Positions 37,101 through 49,729 of a stretch of 64,000 nt of DNA are shown here, in pieces. The stretch is taken from NCBI GenBank assembly GCA_018398805.1, contig JAGFBZ010000865.1, positions 1,364,001 to 1,428,000 of the forward strand, in the 5' to 3' direction. How positions within the stretch are numbered: the stretch's first letter is position 1; every line of letters begins with the position of its first letter. Below the pieces are notes generated by a model. It was given only the letters and a program-made list of their open reading frames with translations, made no database searches and was not told the origin of the DNA. A program made the position numbers and the translations under genes. This stretch comes from Hirundichthys speculiger (Eukaryota > Chordata > Actinopteri > Beloniformes > Exocoetidae).

Positions 37101-39137
37101 TTCTCATGAATAAGACGCCAGTCAGAATTTTTTAATAATAATAATCCCATGCTACTGTTTAATAAGCTTGCCATTTTCACCTACCTCCATTCAGCACCGC
37201 TTCTATAGTATGTTTTCCATAACCACTACGCGCTCGGCATGTAAATATATCAATGGGCATGGTGATACGAACAACAATATAAAGACTTGAGTTGAGTTTA
37301 TTCCTCGGTAGATAAATGTCCAAACTTGCACAAATGGCCCATGTACATTTTGGCACTCTCCGTCATTTTCACAGGTATGTCTGAGTGAAAACTTAAGGAA
37401 GAGTAATCGAAAAGTGACCAGCGTTTGAATGACTGAATGCAGTTGCCTTAATAGGTTTATGAAGGTATTAAAATTCCATATCTCATGTCTGAAAGGTGGT
37501 GAAGATTTTTTTACGTACAGAGGCCAAAAAATACATTGAAAAATGTCAACAAACTTACGCATCGATTTCATTTATCCCAGATGTTCAGTTTTTCACTGTC
37601 CATTTTTTTCATGAAGCTGCAGCAACGTGTGACCTGAGCTAAAAACTGAACACAACAGACATTTTACTAGTAAAAATATACACGTACAGAATCCCTTCTG
37701 CTACCTCCTTTGTGCTCCCCTAGAGTCTCGGATGGTGCTGGTTAAGCCAGCAGAGTTCATAGTTTCAAGAAGCCAGGAATATAGCAAAAAAAAAACAAAA
37801 AAACATGGAAATAACTAAAGTGACAACTGAGAGGCAGAGAGACAAGAATGGAATAGTTGGAAAGGACTGGGCTCGCTGTGTTGTTTTGACGGAGAGTTGC
37901 AGCAGTTGCTGAACGCAGAGGGAAAAAGGGGAACACAGGTCAAGGAGGGAACAAGAAAGCAGCAGGGTGAGGACTTCCCAGGAGTCATCAGCAGATTGTT
38001 CTTGATTGCCTGTAGGAGAGCGATCGAGCCACTCCAGACATTTCCACCCCTCTCCCACACACTCTGCTCTCCTCTGAGAAATGACCACCGATTTCTCTCT
38101 TTTATGAAAAAGCACCCCATGCAATTGGTCTATCCCTTAATTCTCCAAGCACATGGGTCAAGGTGCATTCTTCTACCTAGTGACCATGCTTTTTGGGCAG
38201 CAGAAACACTTCGCCTACAGCGCCTCACCGGCCCAAACCACCGAAGTGATTCTTAAATATTTGATCAGAACTGCGTCAGGCATCAATTATTCTGCAATCC
38301 TGCACAGCACACTGAGGGAGAAAGAGATGGCAAACGGATGAAATGCCTGACCAGTTAATCGCTGTCCTTTTTGTTCATGTCACAGAATGAGTACAATTGG
38401 TGTAAGAAGAGAGGATGAGGGGTAACACTGCATGCAGGTAATGTAGCTCATGAGACAAAATGGGGTAGAGCGTTTAATGCGATGTAGAATGAAATCAGAA
38501 ATATGCAGACCGAAGAAAAATATACACTTGTGAGTTTCTATACTTATGTCTCATGACACGTTCTAAAAGAAGGCCCACAGTAATTTGAATTTGAACTTTT
38601 TAAATGTCAGTTAAAAAATAGTAAATTCATGAAATGTTTCCATTTTTCAAATATATTTTACAGTCTTAAACTATAACTAGCTTGAAGACCTGGTGGTATT
38701 TTTTTTCTTTTTTTTCATTTTTTTTTTTTTTTTGTGTTTTATGGTATTTTGATGCATCCGTGTCCGTGTCTTTAGAAGCCTGTCTTACAGCACTGGCACT
38801 CAACAGCATTGCATGGCTACATAGTCGCACTGCAACAAACCAAAAGAGCAAAGGAGCTTGCTTCACTTTGTTGTCAAAATGGTGATTTGAAAGCCTCATC
38901 GATACTGTATGTTACCTAAAGAGGTGTTCCCCATTTGCAGACGGAAAGGAAAAAAAAAAATCCTTTTTAAGAGACTTTTTTTTTCTTTTTAGCCTTTCTT
39001 GTATTTGTTTCTGTATCATACCTGTCTATGGTTTTTGCATAAAATGCATAAGGGTTTTGGGATGTAAATGGAATTTTATTCATATTTTGTCCAAATACCT
39101 CTTGTAATTTGTATCAGAATTCTTGTACAATTTTTAT

Positions 39138-39143
39138 ATTAAA
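39138..39143 (+). terminator. candidate polyadenylation signal for bnc2
   Basis: ATTAAA lies within TTTTTATATTAAAGATTTATC. About 20 bases later comes GGCATGTTGTTATTG, which gives a CA cleavage option followed by a GT-rich downstream element. The 150 bases before it are the AT-rich type usual at 3' UTR ends. A second signal, AATAAA at 39343-39348, is a possible alternative. Confidence 0.5.
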
Positions 39144-39162
39144 GATTTATCAGTCACTGGCA

Positions 39163-40368
39163 TGTTGTTATTGCATTTTATTAAAAAGTGAAGGACCTTG
39201 ACTTCTAAATGTTCTCTGAAGGATGTAATTTATTCAAGGAGAGCCATTGTACAGCACAGGCATAATGTGTCAATCAAGCCGTTTTAACACGACACCGTGA
39301 TTTCAGCAGGTTTTCCTGCCCTCTTTAATTACATTATGATAAAATAAATCATAAGGGAAAAGGCTATCTTGACCAATTAGTGGGTGATTAGATTAATTGA
39401 GTTATTAAAAGATGTCCAGGCATTAGGAGATGCTGCTGCTGTGGTTAGCAGATTACTAAGATGGTCACTAAAGGGAGAAATAAACGATTAAGTAGTTTCG
39501 TCTGATCATGTGCTGAAATCAAATTAAAAAGGCACTGGTGACAGAAACCAGCTGGTATGGAATCATAAAAAGCTTTTTCAGTCTTGGAAAACTTTTCAAG
39601 GAAAATGAACACAGATGAACATGAGCATGTCAAAGATTTAATAGTTTAATAATCCAAGAAGGACTTGGAAGTCTGAAGCCACTGGTTGAAAGAAAGCTGT
39701 GCTGCCATATTTCTCTCTGACTGGGCCTCAAGTCAAAAACTAATGTGCGCTCCAGCCAGGCTGCCTTGTTTGCTCTGGTAACAAGCAGAAATATAACATC
39801 TCTCCCCTCTCCTCTTTTAGAGTGACAGTGACATGGACCTGACTGACCTTGAATTAGACACCAGTCTTCTCCGTTTCACGCCAGCTGTTAGATCCTTTCA
39901 TTGTTAACAACCGCACAACACACAAACACCGCTTACTGTACGCAGGTTTAGTTCAATATATTAACAGATTCGACAGTTGTCTTACCTCCTCACACAGTGT
40001 CCCAACAGGGCTGACCTCCTGGCTACAGAACTGAACATATTTCTTTAATTAGTGACACTGAATACATGTACAGATATCTAGATGTGGCCACCTCAAGCTG
40101 TCTTACCTGGAAAGGTCTAAGGCCCTACGTCATAGCCTCCACCGTACCCCGACGTGTCCAGAAATCTTCCTATGCTTTAAGTCAATGTGGACTTCTTATT
40201 CTTCAATACTTCTTCACCATTTTCAAGCCATGTAGACAAATGGATTGCTTCAGTGTCAGTAAAAAAGTGCTGAAGTTAAACATTTATCATCTCCAACGCA
40301 TTTCAAATGTGCTTACATAAAGGAAATAAATAAATGAAGCTAAGCACAGTAAGCTACAGCAATGGAGT
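39163..40368. other. intergenic, directly downstream of bnc2
   Basis: No gene seen. The first part (39200-39440) looks like conserved noncoding DNA and is listed separately; the rest has no feature I can support. Confidence 0.5.
39200..39440. promoter_or_regulatory. candidate conserved noncoding stretch
   Basis: Includes GTGTCAATCAAGCCG, CTTTAATTACATTATG, ACCAATTAGTGGGTG and AGATTAATTGAGTTATT: at least four ATTA-type cores in 240 bases, with no simple repeats. It may belong to a longer bnc2 transcript or be a separate regulatory element. Confidence 0.28.
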
Positions 40369-41426
40369 CTGTTTCAGAAAGGAGGTTCAACAAACTGAGT
40401 TAAGAGACTGAGTTTCCAGTGTCAAATCAGAGGTTTAGTGTTGGTTCTGTGAACTTTGAGTTACAACGACTTTAAAAAGACATCATCGGTGGAGATCCAA
40501 TACCGTGATTCAACATGGCAGCATCAGGTAACTGATAAAAATCACTCAGGAGCTTCGGTGGGAACACATACAGTCAATACATCCAATCGCATCAAGAATT
40601 CCTACAGGATTTTTACTTTTTCTTCTCACAGTCTCATTCTCATTTAGTACTCTTACGTTTGTGGCCAGGCTATGGCTACTGAAAAAAAAGAAAAAAATCA
40701 AAGTAAAAGTAATAAAAGAGGTAGAAACTGCTCATGAGCGAGGCCACTCTTTTCACAACTCTGCATACCATTCCCTGAAGGCTAGGCTATTCTTCTGAAG
40801 AAAACTGACATTTGGAAATAAATAAATAACTAATAGATAGAATAAAATATTATATATACTAATTAATACAGTATAATATATTATATAGAAAATAAAATAT
40901 ATCAAATAAAATAACAAATAACAAATAAGTGTGGGCGTACGATGGGTGATATTTATGAAGGACATGCATGGAAGCATAAACCCATTTTAGAGGTTATGTA
41001 ACTGCAGGAAAATGGAAGACCTAACACTCTGACAAATTCATCAAGGTTTGCCAAACAATTTTTTTTAGGAGCCTCGGTATAATTTCCCAACGCAAATGCA
41101 GGCCGCTTCAATCAATAATAGGGTGTGCCATCGCTCAGTTTATCCAAAATGCACCCTATAAGATAAATTGTCTGCCGAAATTATGACGAGGAGGAGACAG
41201 AAAGAAACTCAGGATACGTGGAACAAAACCTTCTCTCAACCAGGTTTTGTTCACAGAGTTAAGTTACCATGGTAACAGACTCCGAGGATAAGTTACCAAA
41301 GCTTCTGAAACAGGCTTCATAAAACCCGCTTTCTCTGAGTTAGGTTACCTTTCACTGTGAAACCCTGAGTTTCCCTAATTTAAGGTTCAACATACTCAGA
41401 GTTCACACATAACTTTCTAAAATCAG
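40369..41426. mobile_element. probable nonautonomous DNA transposon relic, about 1.06 kb
   Basis: The left side starts CTGTTTCAGAAAGGAGGTTC. The right side, read on the other strand, starts CTGATTTTAGAAAG and includes TATGTTGAACC further in. A second similar end (CCTGTTTCAGAAGC on the opposite strand, near 41310) lies inside. These fit an old inverted-repeat element, possibly of the Harbinger type. A strongly AT-rich patch is at 40800-40925. There is no transposase ORF, and the ends are uncertain. Confidence 0.4.
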
Positions 41427-44400
41427 GCCCCCGGTGGTGTGATGTCACAGTAACGCCAGCAGTGAGTCCAGGCACCGCGTCTTTATCTGTCAGCTTGGTC
41501 TTAGGAAATATGCTTTGAGTATCTTGTGATTACGTTGGGTTTGTCTCCCAAACAAAAGGGTTTAGTTCATGTAATAATTTGTTGATGTTTAGGGTTCATG
41601 GTTTTGTGTAGAATACAGTCTTTCAAAAAATTCACTAGAAAAAGTTCTCCAGAAAAAGTTGTATTTGTATCTGTAGGTCTTTGAAAGGTATAATGACAAT
41701 CTTTTATTCTAGTCAGGTAAAATACTGGGCTTCTCGAGGTCCATTTGCTTGTTTGACTTTAGCAATTGTAGAGATGGCTAAATTAACTGGCAAAAGCTAA
41801 AGAAAAATGACACAAATTAAAAAATGAAACAAAGGAAGGTTAAATAGGACAAGGCTCTCTTTTCCAGCTACAAAAAAAAAAAAAAAAAAAAAAAGGGATT
41901 CAAGTGAAAATTATCAGTCTTGTTGGCGAATGTCAGCACACAGTGGATATAGTCTTCACCTTGATTCTGCTGGTAATCAAAGTGCGCACAACTTTTTTTT
42001 TTGTAAAGTGCTGATAGAGAACAACAGGTGCACCACCACAGACAGCACCTTTCACAGTAATTATGATGTCACAGGCAGCTACGCATGTCAACCAGCTGAC
42101 ATTCATGCTGCTATTCGGATTTATTTATTTTTTTGTTGTTCATTATCAATGCCAGATCTAATACCTGAAGTTTGATGATTTTTTATCATGACAGTTTCTA
42201 GTGGTAAAAGCTTATCATTTACAGATGCTTCCATCTCTTTTAAAGAGTCACAGTTACGTTGAGTTTTATTGTCCTTGTTCTTTCATATATGTGTATAATA
42301 TACACATGATTTAAGTTCTTATCATTATTTCTAGTATTATATATAAAATAACGTTAGGTATAAAAATTATGAACACAGAAACAAAGAACAGAGATTTTTT
42401 TTTTTTCAAGGAAAGACGTACATTTCACAAAAATTTTATTCAGCTCAAATTCAGGTTCACATAGAAGGTGCTGTATAACTTTTAAAGCTGACAACAGTCT
42501 TTGTTCCTGGATCCCCGACTCAAGATTCAAACACTTGCACACATACACCCACACACCAGCCAGACACCGCTCTGAAAGCAGTAATCAATTTTTCATTGGG
42601 GACTAATTGATTGAAATCCCCACTATAATTAGAAAGTAAATTACCAGAATTTAGGAGGTAAGAGCAGAAAAAGATTTAACATGTCATCGCACAGTTGAAA
42701 AATTGTTATATCCATATTCAACGTAATGAACAGAGACATTTCTTTAAACTTTTGGACGGTATGATTCATAGAATAAAATATACTGAAATATACTGGATGA
42801 CTGTTATCAATATCGTTGAATAACTGAAGAAATAATGAATTAAAAGAAATAAATTAGATGGTGACTACTGGATTCTTATAAAAACTCATCTGTGGTAACA
42901 TGAGAATTGGCTGGAATGGACTGCATACACATATAAGACCTTTTACTGGGCCTTATTGATTTGGTTCTACACCAGTGAGGCCTGCAATGCTGGCTAATGC
43001 TATTGACGAGCCATCAGTCTTGTCCAGAAGTGTGGAGGCATGCAGCTCTTTTTCCAAGACCAACCAAGGAAGGAGAGAGGACTAGGAGAAAAGAAAGAGA
43101 GGGGAAAAACATCAATGGACAGTGATGGAGAGTAGGGAGGAGGGCGAAGATGCAAGCACAGCAGACAGACTCAGACCCCTGTCCATGGTTTGGGAACACT
43201 AAATTAGAAAAAAGACAAAAGGGATGAGAGAGCGAGAAACTGTAAACAGCCGCATCGATCCAACTAGAGTTGGGCAAATCAAACCATTACAGCCAGAGTC
43301 TCATGCCCCACAGTTGAGGGAGATAGTGTGAATATCTAAACACTTCCCTGGTGAAGACAAAAGTTTGCACCAGCATATATTGGATCTCTTTAAGAACTGC
43401 TGCATTTCATATTGCTCGTATAGCTTGACCCGCTAAATAAAAAGTGAAAGTGCTTTGCGGACAGGAAGGGGTTAACTCCGAAGCGGGTGGAAAGAAAGAT
43501 GAAAAAAGCCCTCTGGCAACCCAGGGACAGAGGGAACGCTGAACTCATCACAAACCCCTCTCCTGGCGTCCGCCAGCACATAATGACCCCAACAAGACGG
43601 GAATCCCTTTTAATTAAAGTGAAGGGAGATCAGTTAAGCAGATGGTTGCCGACAAATATTAGGGGAAATAGAATGTTTAATGGCCTGTGCACTTATCGCA
43701 GGCTATTTTCCACACCCTACCCCAAACTGATAAACAGGACAGGACCTTGTTAATCAACCTTACAACCTTTAAAGCCCAAGATAAGAGAATAATTCTGGAT
43801 TTTTGTAAATTAGCTTGAGATGTGGCTAAGACTCTGGCCCCTTGTGTCCTCAGGGCCAGTGTGTTGGGAAGGGAGAGGAATTTCTATCAGCGCAATAGTC
43901 TTGTGCAATGTTGAAGAAGTTTCTGGGGAAAGTACTTTTTTTCCGGGGATAAAGATATTTTTCCAGTATTTTCCTGAGTTTTTTTTATCCCTTTTGCGAT
44001 TTGACCCTTTTGCTGCTACCCTATTGCACTCTTATCAGCGTCACAGGAGAGTCACCTGCCTGCATGGAAATAATCTAAACAGAGAGGCAGGGAATCAGCA
44101 GCCGGCGCCGGTGGCCTATGCGAGCAGGTTAACTGGTCCTCGACCCGCAAAATCTTACGCAGGTAGGGTAGCAATGTGTTTATTTTGCAGATGATGGATA
44201 GAAGAATGAGGGATTATCCACAATAGTTGGAGTGCTGTAAACACAGTAGCAGATTTATCCCGTAAATAAATAGTCCTGCAACTCATTTAGAAATGTGATG
44301 TTTAATTTTTATCTGTTGGAAGCTATGTCATCATGTTTAACATCATAAAGCAAAAAGATGACACGTTTGCCAGACAGAGTTAGTTTTTTCAGTTACAGTT

Positions 44401-47400
44401 TTGACTCAGGCTTGTGTATTAAATGGCTAATGGCTATTCACTGTTGATGAAGTCAACTGCAGGAGGATCTTTTACAAACAAAACTCAAAATAAAAAAAAA
44501 AAAAAAAAGAATCAAAAAAGATGAAGGCCTTAAACACTTCAGAGAGCAAATGCATTGTTTTGGATTTATTTATCAATCTGTGGTTCATGAATTCAAGTTA
44601 ATGTGATAGCAAAATTACTTTTGGATTTTTCAAAGGCATCACTGATTTGGTTGTCAATACAGCTTTTTTTCTAAGTAATTCTAGATGTCATGGCCACAGA
44701 CATGAAGATGAAAAAAAAAGAAAACCAAAAAGGGCAAACCATGCTCTTCTTCCATGTGAAAACACATTGGCTGAACTGAGGTACACCTCTCCCCACCTCC
44801 TCTCCCCATTCCTTTTTCTTTCTTTAAATCATGCACTGCAGAACCATACTTCATTTAGCGAGCTTTCAAACTATTTCTTTTTTTTTTTTTTTTTTTTTTA
44901 AGGTTTGTTGCCGTTCTGGACTCTGTTGTTTCCTTCCTGGTTCTTGGAAAAGTAACACCGGATAAAAGGTAATTACATAGAGAAATGCAGACATTTATCA
45001 GTGCTTGTGGTTTGGGACTTTAAATGTTCCTGCTGACAATTTTCCCTTATAGCAGGCCACTGTGGAGCTTGCAAGTTCTGTTCAGAGCCTCAACACTCGG
45101 AGCTTGAAGGCTCAGAGTGCTGCCATATGTTGGAGTTCGTTGGTGCCAGCAACAAATGTGCTGAACTGTGCGGCTCAAACCATGAACTCTGTGCTGTGGT
45201 AGAGGGGTTTGTGTATGGGTTACTTGCATGAGTTGAGAGCTTCTCAGCAAACAGTTGTGCAAATTTAGTTTGTCTACCCGTAGTCATCTCTACCTGTGTT
45301 TTTGTCCGTCAGCTCTCAGATCAAGAACACATCTGCCAATTTCTTCAGCACACATGCACACTCATATTGGTCTGAATATCCATGGAGAACATCCCAGACT
45401 GCAATGGGTCACACCTGGTTATGCTTCTTCCCTGTCTTCCCTCTCACTCTACTCCCAGTTCCCACACCGGAGGCATCTGGAACCTATTGGCAGCAGAGTC
45501 ACATCAAGCCATAAAGCCCTCAAAGGCTCACAAACGCACCAGGGGTAGAACGTCAAACAATGCTGGCCCAACAAGCTGCCAACAGACACAACGCATCTTG
45601 AACCTGAACAAACCCCACTGCTCATTTTTTATCCTCTCCGTCTCCCTGTATGTCTCTCCAAACTATTCCACTCTGTCTCTCTTTCTCACAAACACCACCT
45701 GGGAATGAGTCAAGACAGAATTTTATGTTTTTACCCCTAAATGGAATTGGTACCGATTCAAAGGGAGCTAAATACAGTTCAGGCGACAAAAGCCACAGAG
45801 AAACAGACGCCGATGAGGCAAGGGACATGCTGTCAATAGCTTGTGGTAGAACCAGACCACTCCTGTATCGTCATAACTCTCACTGGATGAATTCATTTAA
45901 GTTTTAATCAAATGTCTTTGACAGTCTCCATGCTCTCCCCACAGTGTCACCACAGGGTTAATGATTGCTTAAGCCACCCGACAGATAATGTGATCCGTCC
46001 TGGATAGCGTCATCGTGAGTGTGAACGAGAGCCATAGTCACACAGCCACCCTTTCAGACATGAGAGCAGGGGGTGGAGCGGGGGTCATTCTGTCACAGCC
46101 TTGTAATGATCGATTCTCCATATCTGTTACGGAGGCTTGAAAGCACGTCCCAAATTTGATATGCTTTTTAATAGAGGCCAGGTTCTCAAAACAATGCAGA
46201 GAAGATAAAGATGGGGGAAAAAAATAACTGAAAAGATGACAGCAGCAAGAAGAAAGCTTTTGCAGCTGAGCAATTAAATAAAACTCAAGTTGGTTAGGTG
46301 TAGTTTGTCAGGCAGTTCCCTTACACTCATTATATATTGCCTTCTTTCTCCCAGCCATTTCTCAGCTTTTTGATTTCTGTGGCATAAAATATGTTGGCCA
46401 GTGTTTGAGCACAAAAATGTGTGTTGGAGCATTTTCAAACCAGCATTTTATTGTTAACAAATGCTGCCTTTGATTCTGGCTGAAAGGGGCGATACTTTGC
46501 TGTTTGTTTGTGCTGGAGGTGAAAATGAGTTGCTAACATTTAAAAGGCAAGGTTGTGAAATATAACGCAGTTACAACACACACACACACACACAAATGGC
46601 ACTCTTTAATGTCGTGCAGGCAAAATGTTTTTCCACTCATTAGAGGGACTTTGAAGTGTGTGTCTGAAACCTTAGCTTGGGAAATCTGACGGAGACAAAA
46701 CTGTGGTGCACACTTTCTTCTCCAAGAACACCACGATTCAAGGTAACATATCCACATCCCATTAGACGTGGTAAACTTAACAATTGGATGCAGACGGATT
46801 GTGGTGTTAGCAATGCAGAATTTGATCATGTTATGATAAAATACAGTAGGATTACATGGGGAGTTAAATACTGTTCTGTCGAATGTAATTTCACTTCACA
46901 ACCATGAGCATTACAGCATTATTAAAAGGAAAAAAAAAACTGTGGAATGCTTCATATGTGATTTGCTGAGCTGAAGTTTGACGAACTCCTGTGAGGGATG
47001 GTGCAAAGTCTTGCCTCTTCACCGTCAGACCCCAGGGTGCTGTCTAAATTAACTGGGACGAGTGGATTGTTACAGGAATGACCCTTTCCCTATTCACCCA
47101 GTTGATCCTCCACATACACACAACACACACATTATCACACCTACACACTCTGAACGTCAGCTGCTAAGCCTCAATAAATCTGATAAGCCACCCCGGTGGC
47201 TCCTGCGCCCAATCGGTGCAGAGAACAACATGGCCGGTATCAGGCAGCTGCAAAGCCCTTGCCAAGCGGGACTTCAAAGTACTACGAAGGGCCACGCTCG
47301 CACCCCTGAAAACTGGCCAGTCTCTGAGCTCTCCCTTATCCTACCCCCTACCTCCTTGCCTGGGTGATGTCATTATTGAAGTCTTTGGCGTACTATCCGA

Positions 47401-48359
47401 GGAGTAAGTTACCATTGACAGGTTCAGAGCTTGGCTGGCTCACCCATGAGGATTCATGACTTTGAAGCTATTGGCCTTAAGCTGCAAATTATTCTTTTCA
47501 GGCTCTCTCTGGTCTACCTACAGGTTTAATCCGCGCTCTCCTTTTCTTCAGTACACTGGAGCTCTACTAGACTTCACCCAGTCACACCACACCCATTGGC
47601 CTGCACACACTCGCACGCACACACACTGTTTTTTTTTTACATGGTCTACCTTCGTGGTATACAGACACACAGTGGCAGAGAGAAACAGAATCAAATATGC
47701 ACTCATGGACTTACCTCTTTATCTGGAAACACATACTTTACTTAATAGCCTCCCTCCTCAGTACAGTAAAGTTAACACCATCAGGGCGGAGCAATACCAG
47801 GCTTCAGCAGCACCAGCAAAGACCCTCTCAGCCCCAGCCTATCCGTTGCTCACTCCCTTCATCAGCAGTTAGTGGACATCTGTGCAGTGCCAGCGCTCTC
47901 CATATGCTATGGCAGTCAGAAGACAAACGATCATGTCAGTGCAGTGGCTCGCCTGTATGTCTGATGCCACACTAAGGGAACTTGGGTGTGTTAAGGGATG
48001 GAGAAAAGAACAAGGCCAGAACCGGTTAGGAATGTGCTGGATACGCAAAGCTGCCAGCAGGGGGAAGCACATTTACTAAACTGAGGAAACATGTATTAGT
48101 AAAACTAAGCACGGCTGAAAGGCCCATGTGGAAGACAAAGGGGGAAAGAATGATAAGCAGAAGATTTGTACTGTGATCTTCCGCTCCAAAGCCAGGTACC
48201 ACTCTTTCCACCAGCCACTCTAGAGACACGCAGAAGATGGCTCACAGTGAAATCCCGAGTGAATGTCTCAAGCAGTAGAAACCCAATGAGGAACAAGAGA
48301 AAGAAGAGGCACCGTAACAGAAAGATATGCCATCCATGCCACGAACCACAAGCAGACCA
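41427..48359. other. intergenic, no gene seen
   Basis: About 7 kb. It contains an A run at 41872-41894, an A run near 44490, a T run at 44878-44900, a short (CA)n near 46577 and one candidate conserved stretch (43480-43760). The ORFs are short, overlapping and not protein-like. Confidence 0.5.
43480..43760. promoter_or_regulatory. candidate conserved noncoding stretch
   Basis: Repeat-free mixed sequence containing CCCTTTTAATTAAAGTG, ATATTAGGGGAAATAG and CACTTATCGCAGGC. It reads through as an ORF only by chance. Judged by composition alone. Confidence 0.22.
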
Positions 48360-48975
48360 AAGAAAAGGCAGATACTGAGAAGTCCCACCAGCAGCTAAAA
48401 AAGCTGTTCTGAAATTTACCACCGAGGCATAAATCATAGCAATGCAAGATCAAGCTATAGGCACAAGAGCTATGGAAGCTTGGGGTCTACCACAAAAGAA
48501 AACATTACAGGTGCAGGCTATGCAAAGATGCCCTGGAGACAGTACAGCACATAGAAGCAGGGTATAAGATTCAGCCAGGTATGGTGTACATAAAACACTA
48601 TAAACAAGTAGATGAAATAACGTACAGGAACATCTGTTGTAAGCATGGACTGGAAGTCCCATGGTCAAATTGGGGGATATCTCCAAAGTTGATGAGAAAT
48701 AAAAGATCTTGTGGGATTTCCAAATTCAGATAGGATAAACTGGTGATGGTTAACCAACCAGACATTGTGGTGATTACAGCTCTAGAAGAAGTGGTGATAA
48801 ATGTTGCAATCCCCAGAGGAAGCAACACTGGGAAGAAGGAACCTAAGAATCTTGAAAAATACCAAGAGTTGAAAAGGGAACTAAAAAGGCTGTGAAAATG
48901 AAGACAACAGCTGTGCCAGATGTCACTGCAGCACTCACAGCTGTGAACTCCAAACTTGGAGTGTGGTTCCATTAG
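48360..48975 (+). pseudogene. relic of a LINE with restriction-like endonuclease (3' end)
   Basis: Fragments of the C-terminal end of a non-LTR retrotransposon protein read in shifted frames. First comes MQDQAIGTRAMEA (48442-48480). From 48512, in another frame, CRLCKDALETVQHIEAGYK matches the CCHC-type motif of this class, with the last Cys replaced by Tyr. The stretch YRNICCKHGLEVPWSNWG follows, up to a TAG at 48731. After a further shift, NQPDIVV and VVINVAIPRGSN correspond to the PD...D endonuclease core of R2/NeSL/Rex6-like elements, with the second catalytic Asp changed to Asn. The frame ends with ELKRELKRL and TGA. No reverse-transcriptase part was recognised upstream. The element is dead. 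Assignment to the endonuclease class rests on memory of related fish and invertebrate elements. Confidence 0.65.
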
Positions 48976-49044
48976 ATTTTAAGAATAACATTGGAGATCT
49001 CTGTCTTGTCTGTTCGTGTTTGTTTTAAATTAATACCTTTACTC

Positions 49045-49721
49045 CAGGGGTGTCAGACTCATTTTCACTGAGGGCCACATCAGCATCAGCATCAGCCCTC
49101 GAAGGGCCAGATTGACAGCATGAATGCAACAAAATGCAATGTAAATCAAAATAAATAAAACTACACTTTAATATATTGTTAAATAACGGTTTCTGTATTT
49201 ATTATGTATGCAAGTTTCAAATATTTAACTTTATCCATTACTTTGGTTTCAAAAGCGGAAGTGATTCTTTGTTTTTCTTGTGGGCTAAATTTAGCATACT
49301 TAGCTCCGTGTTTGCTGTCAAAATGCCGACTGACACCGCCTCATAACACAAAAGACATACTGTTTTTTCACCATGAGATACAAACTTGTATTTGTTTTCC
49401 CATCGTTCATAAAACTACCTTCCTTGTGCATCAATTTTTCTTTTCTTGGACATGTTGGGGTTAGTTTGTAGAGGTTTTTCTTAAGTCCATTAGTTCTGAA
49501 AATCGTCTTGATGTCTCGTTAATGGTGATATACCTTTATCGTTGTGGGTAACGACAAAATGCATTGTGGGAGATGTAGTTTATTGTCAATATGCGCTTTA
49601 AGGCAGTGTAAGCTTATATTAAGTCTTATAATATTAATTTAATGTGTAAGCCAATAATGCACCAGCTCTCGAGGGCCACATTAAATGATGTGGCGGGCCA
49701 CTTTTGTGTTTGACACAGGTG
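49045..49721. mobile_element. hAT-type nonautonomous DNA transposon, 677 bp
   Basis: The element begins CAGGGGTGTCAGACTC and ends, on the opposite strand, CACCTGTGTCAAACAC, an imperfect terminal inverted repeat of the hAT type. It is flanked by a perfect 8-bp duplication, CTTTACTC, at 49037-49044 and 49722-49729, the size that hAT transposases create. Internal ends carry GAGGGCCACAT and its relatives on both sides. There is no transposase ORF, so it was mobilised in trans. Confidence 0.85.
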
Positions 49722-49729
49722 CTTTACTC

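Larger units (their letters stand above)
33718..39162 (+). other. bnc2: probable bnc2 3' UTR (about 5.4 kb)
   Basis: The stretch from the stop codon to a polyadenylation-like site at 39138 is AT-rich, free of plausible genes and poor in recognisable transposons. Mammalian BNC2 also has a very long 3' UTR, as I recall. A Pumilio-type TGTAAATA lies at 34189-34196, and GCACTTT, a seed match for the miR-17 family, is at 34550-34556; both are short motifs that also occur by chance. The end point is inferred. Earlier polyadenylation cannot be excluded, so part of the stretch could be intergenic. Confidence 0.5.

Noticed and set aside
43820..44194. A 124-codon plus-strand ORF in the intergenic region
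   Set aside because: No domain, no codon pattern and no neighbouring exon or promoter evidence.
47456..47975. Overlapping ORFs of 138 and 92 codons just upstream of the LINE relic, considered as its reverse transcriptase
   Set aside because: None of the reverse-transcriptase motifs expected upstream of the endonuclease end was found.
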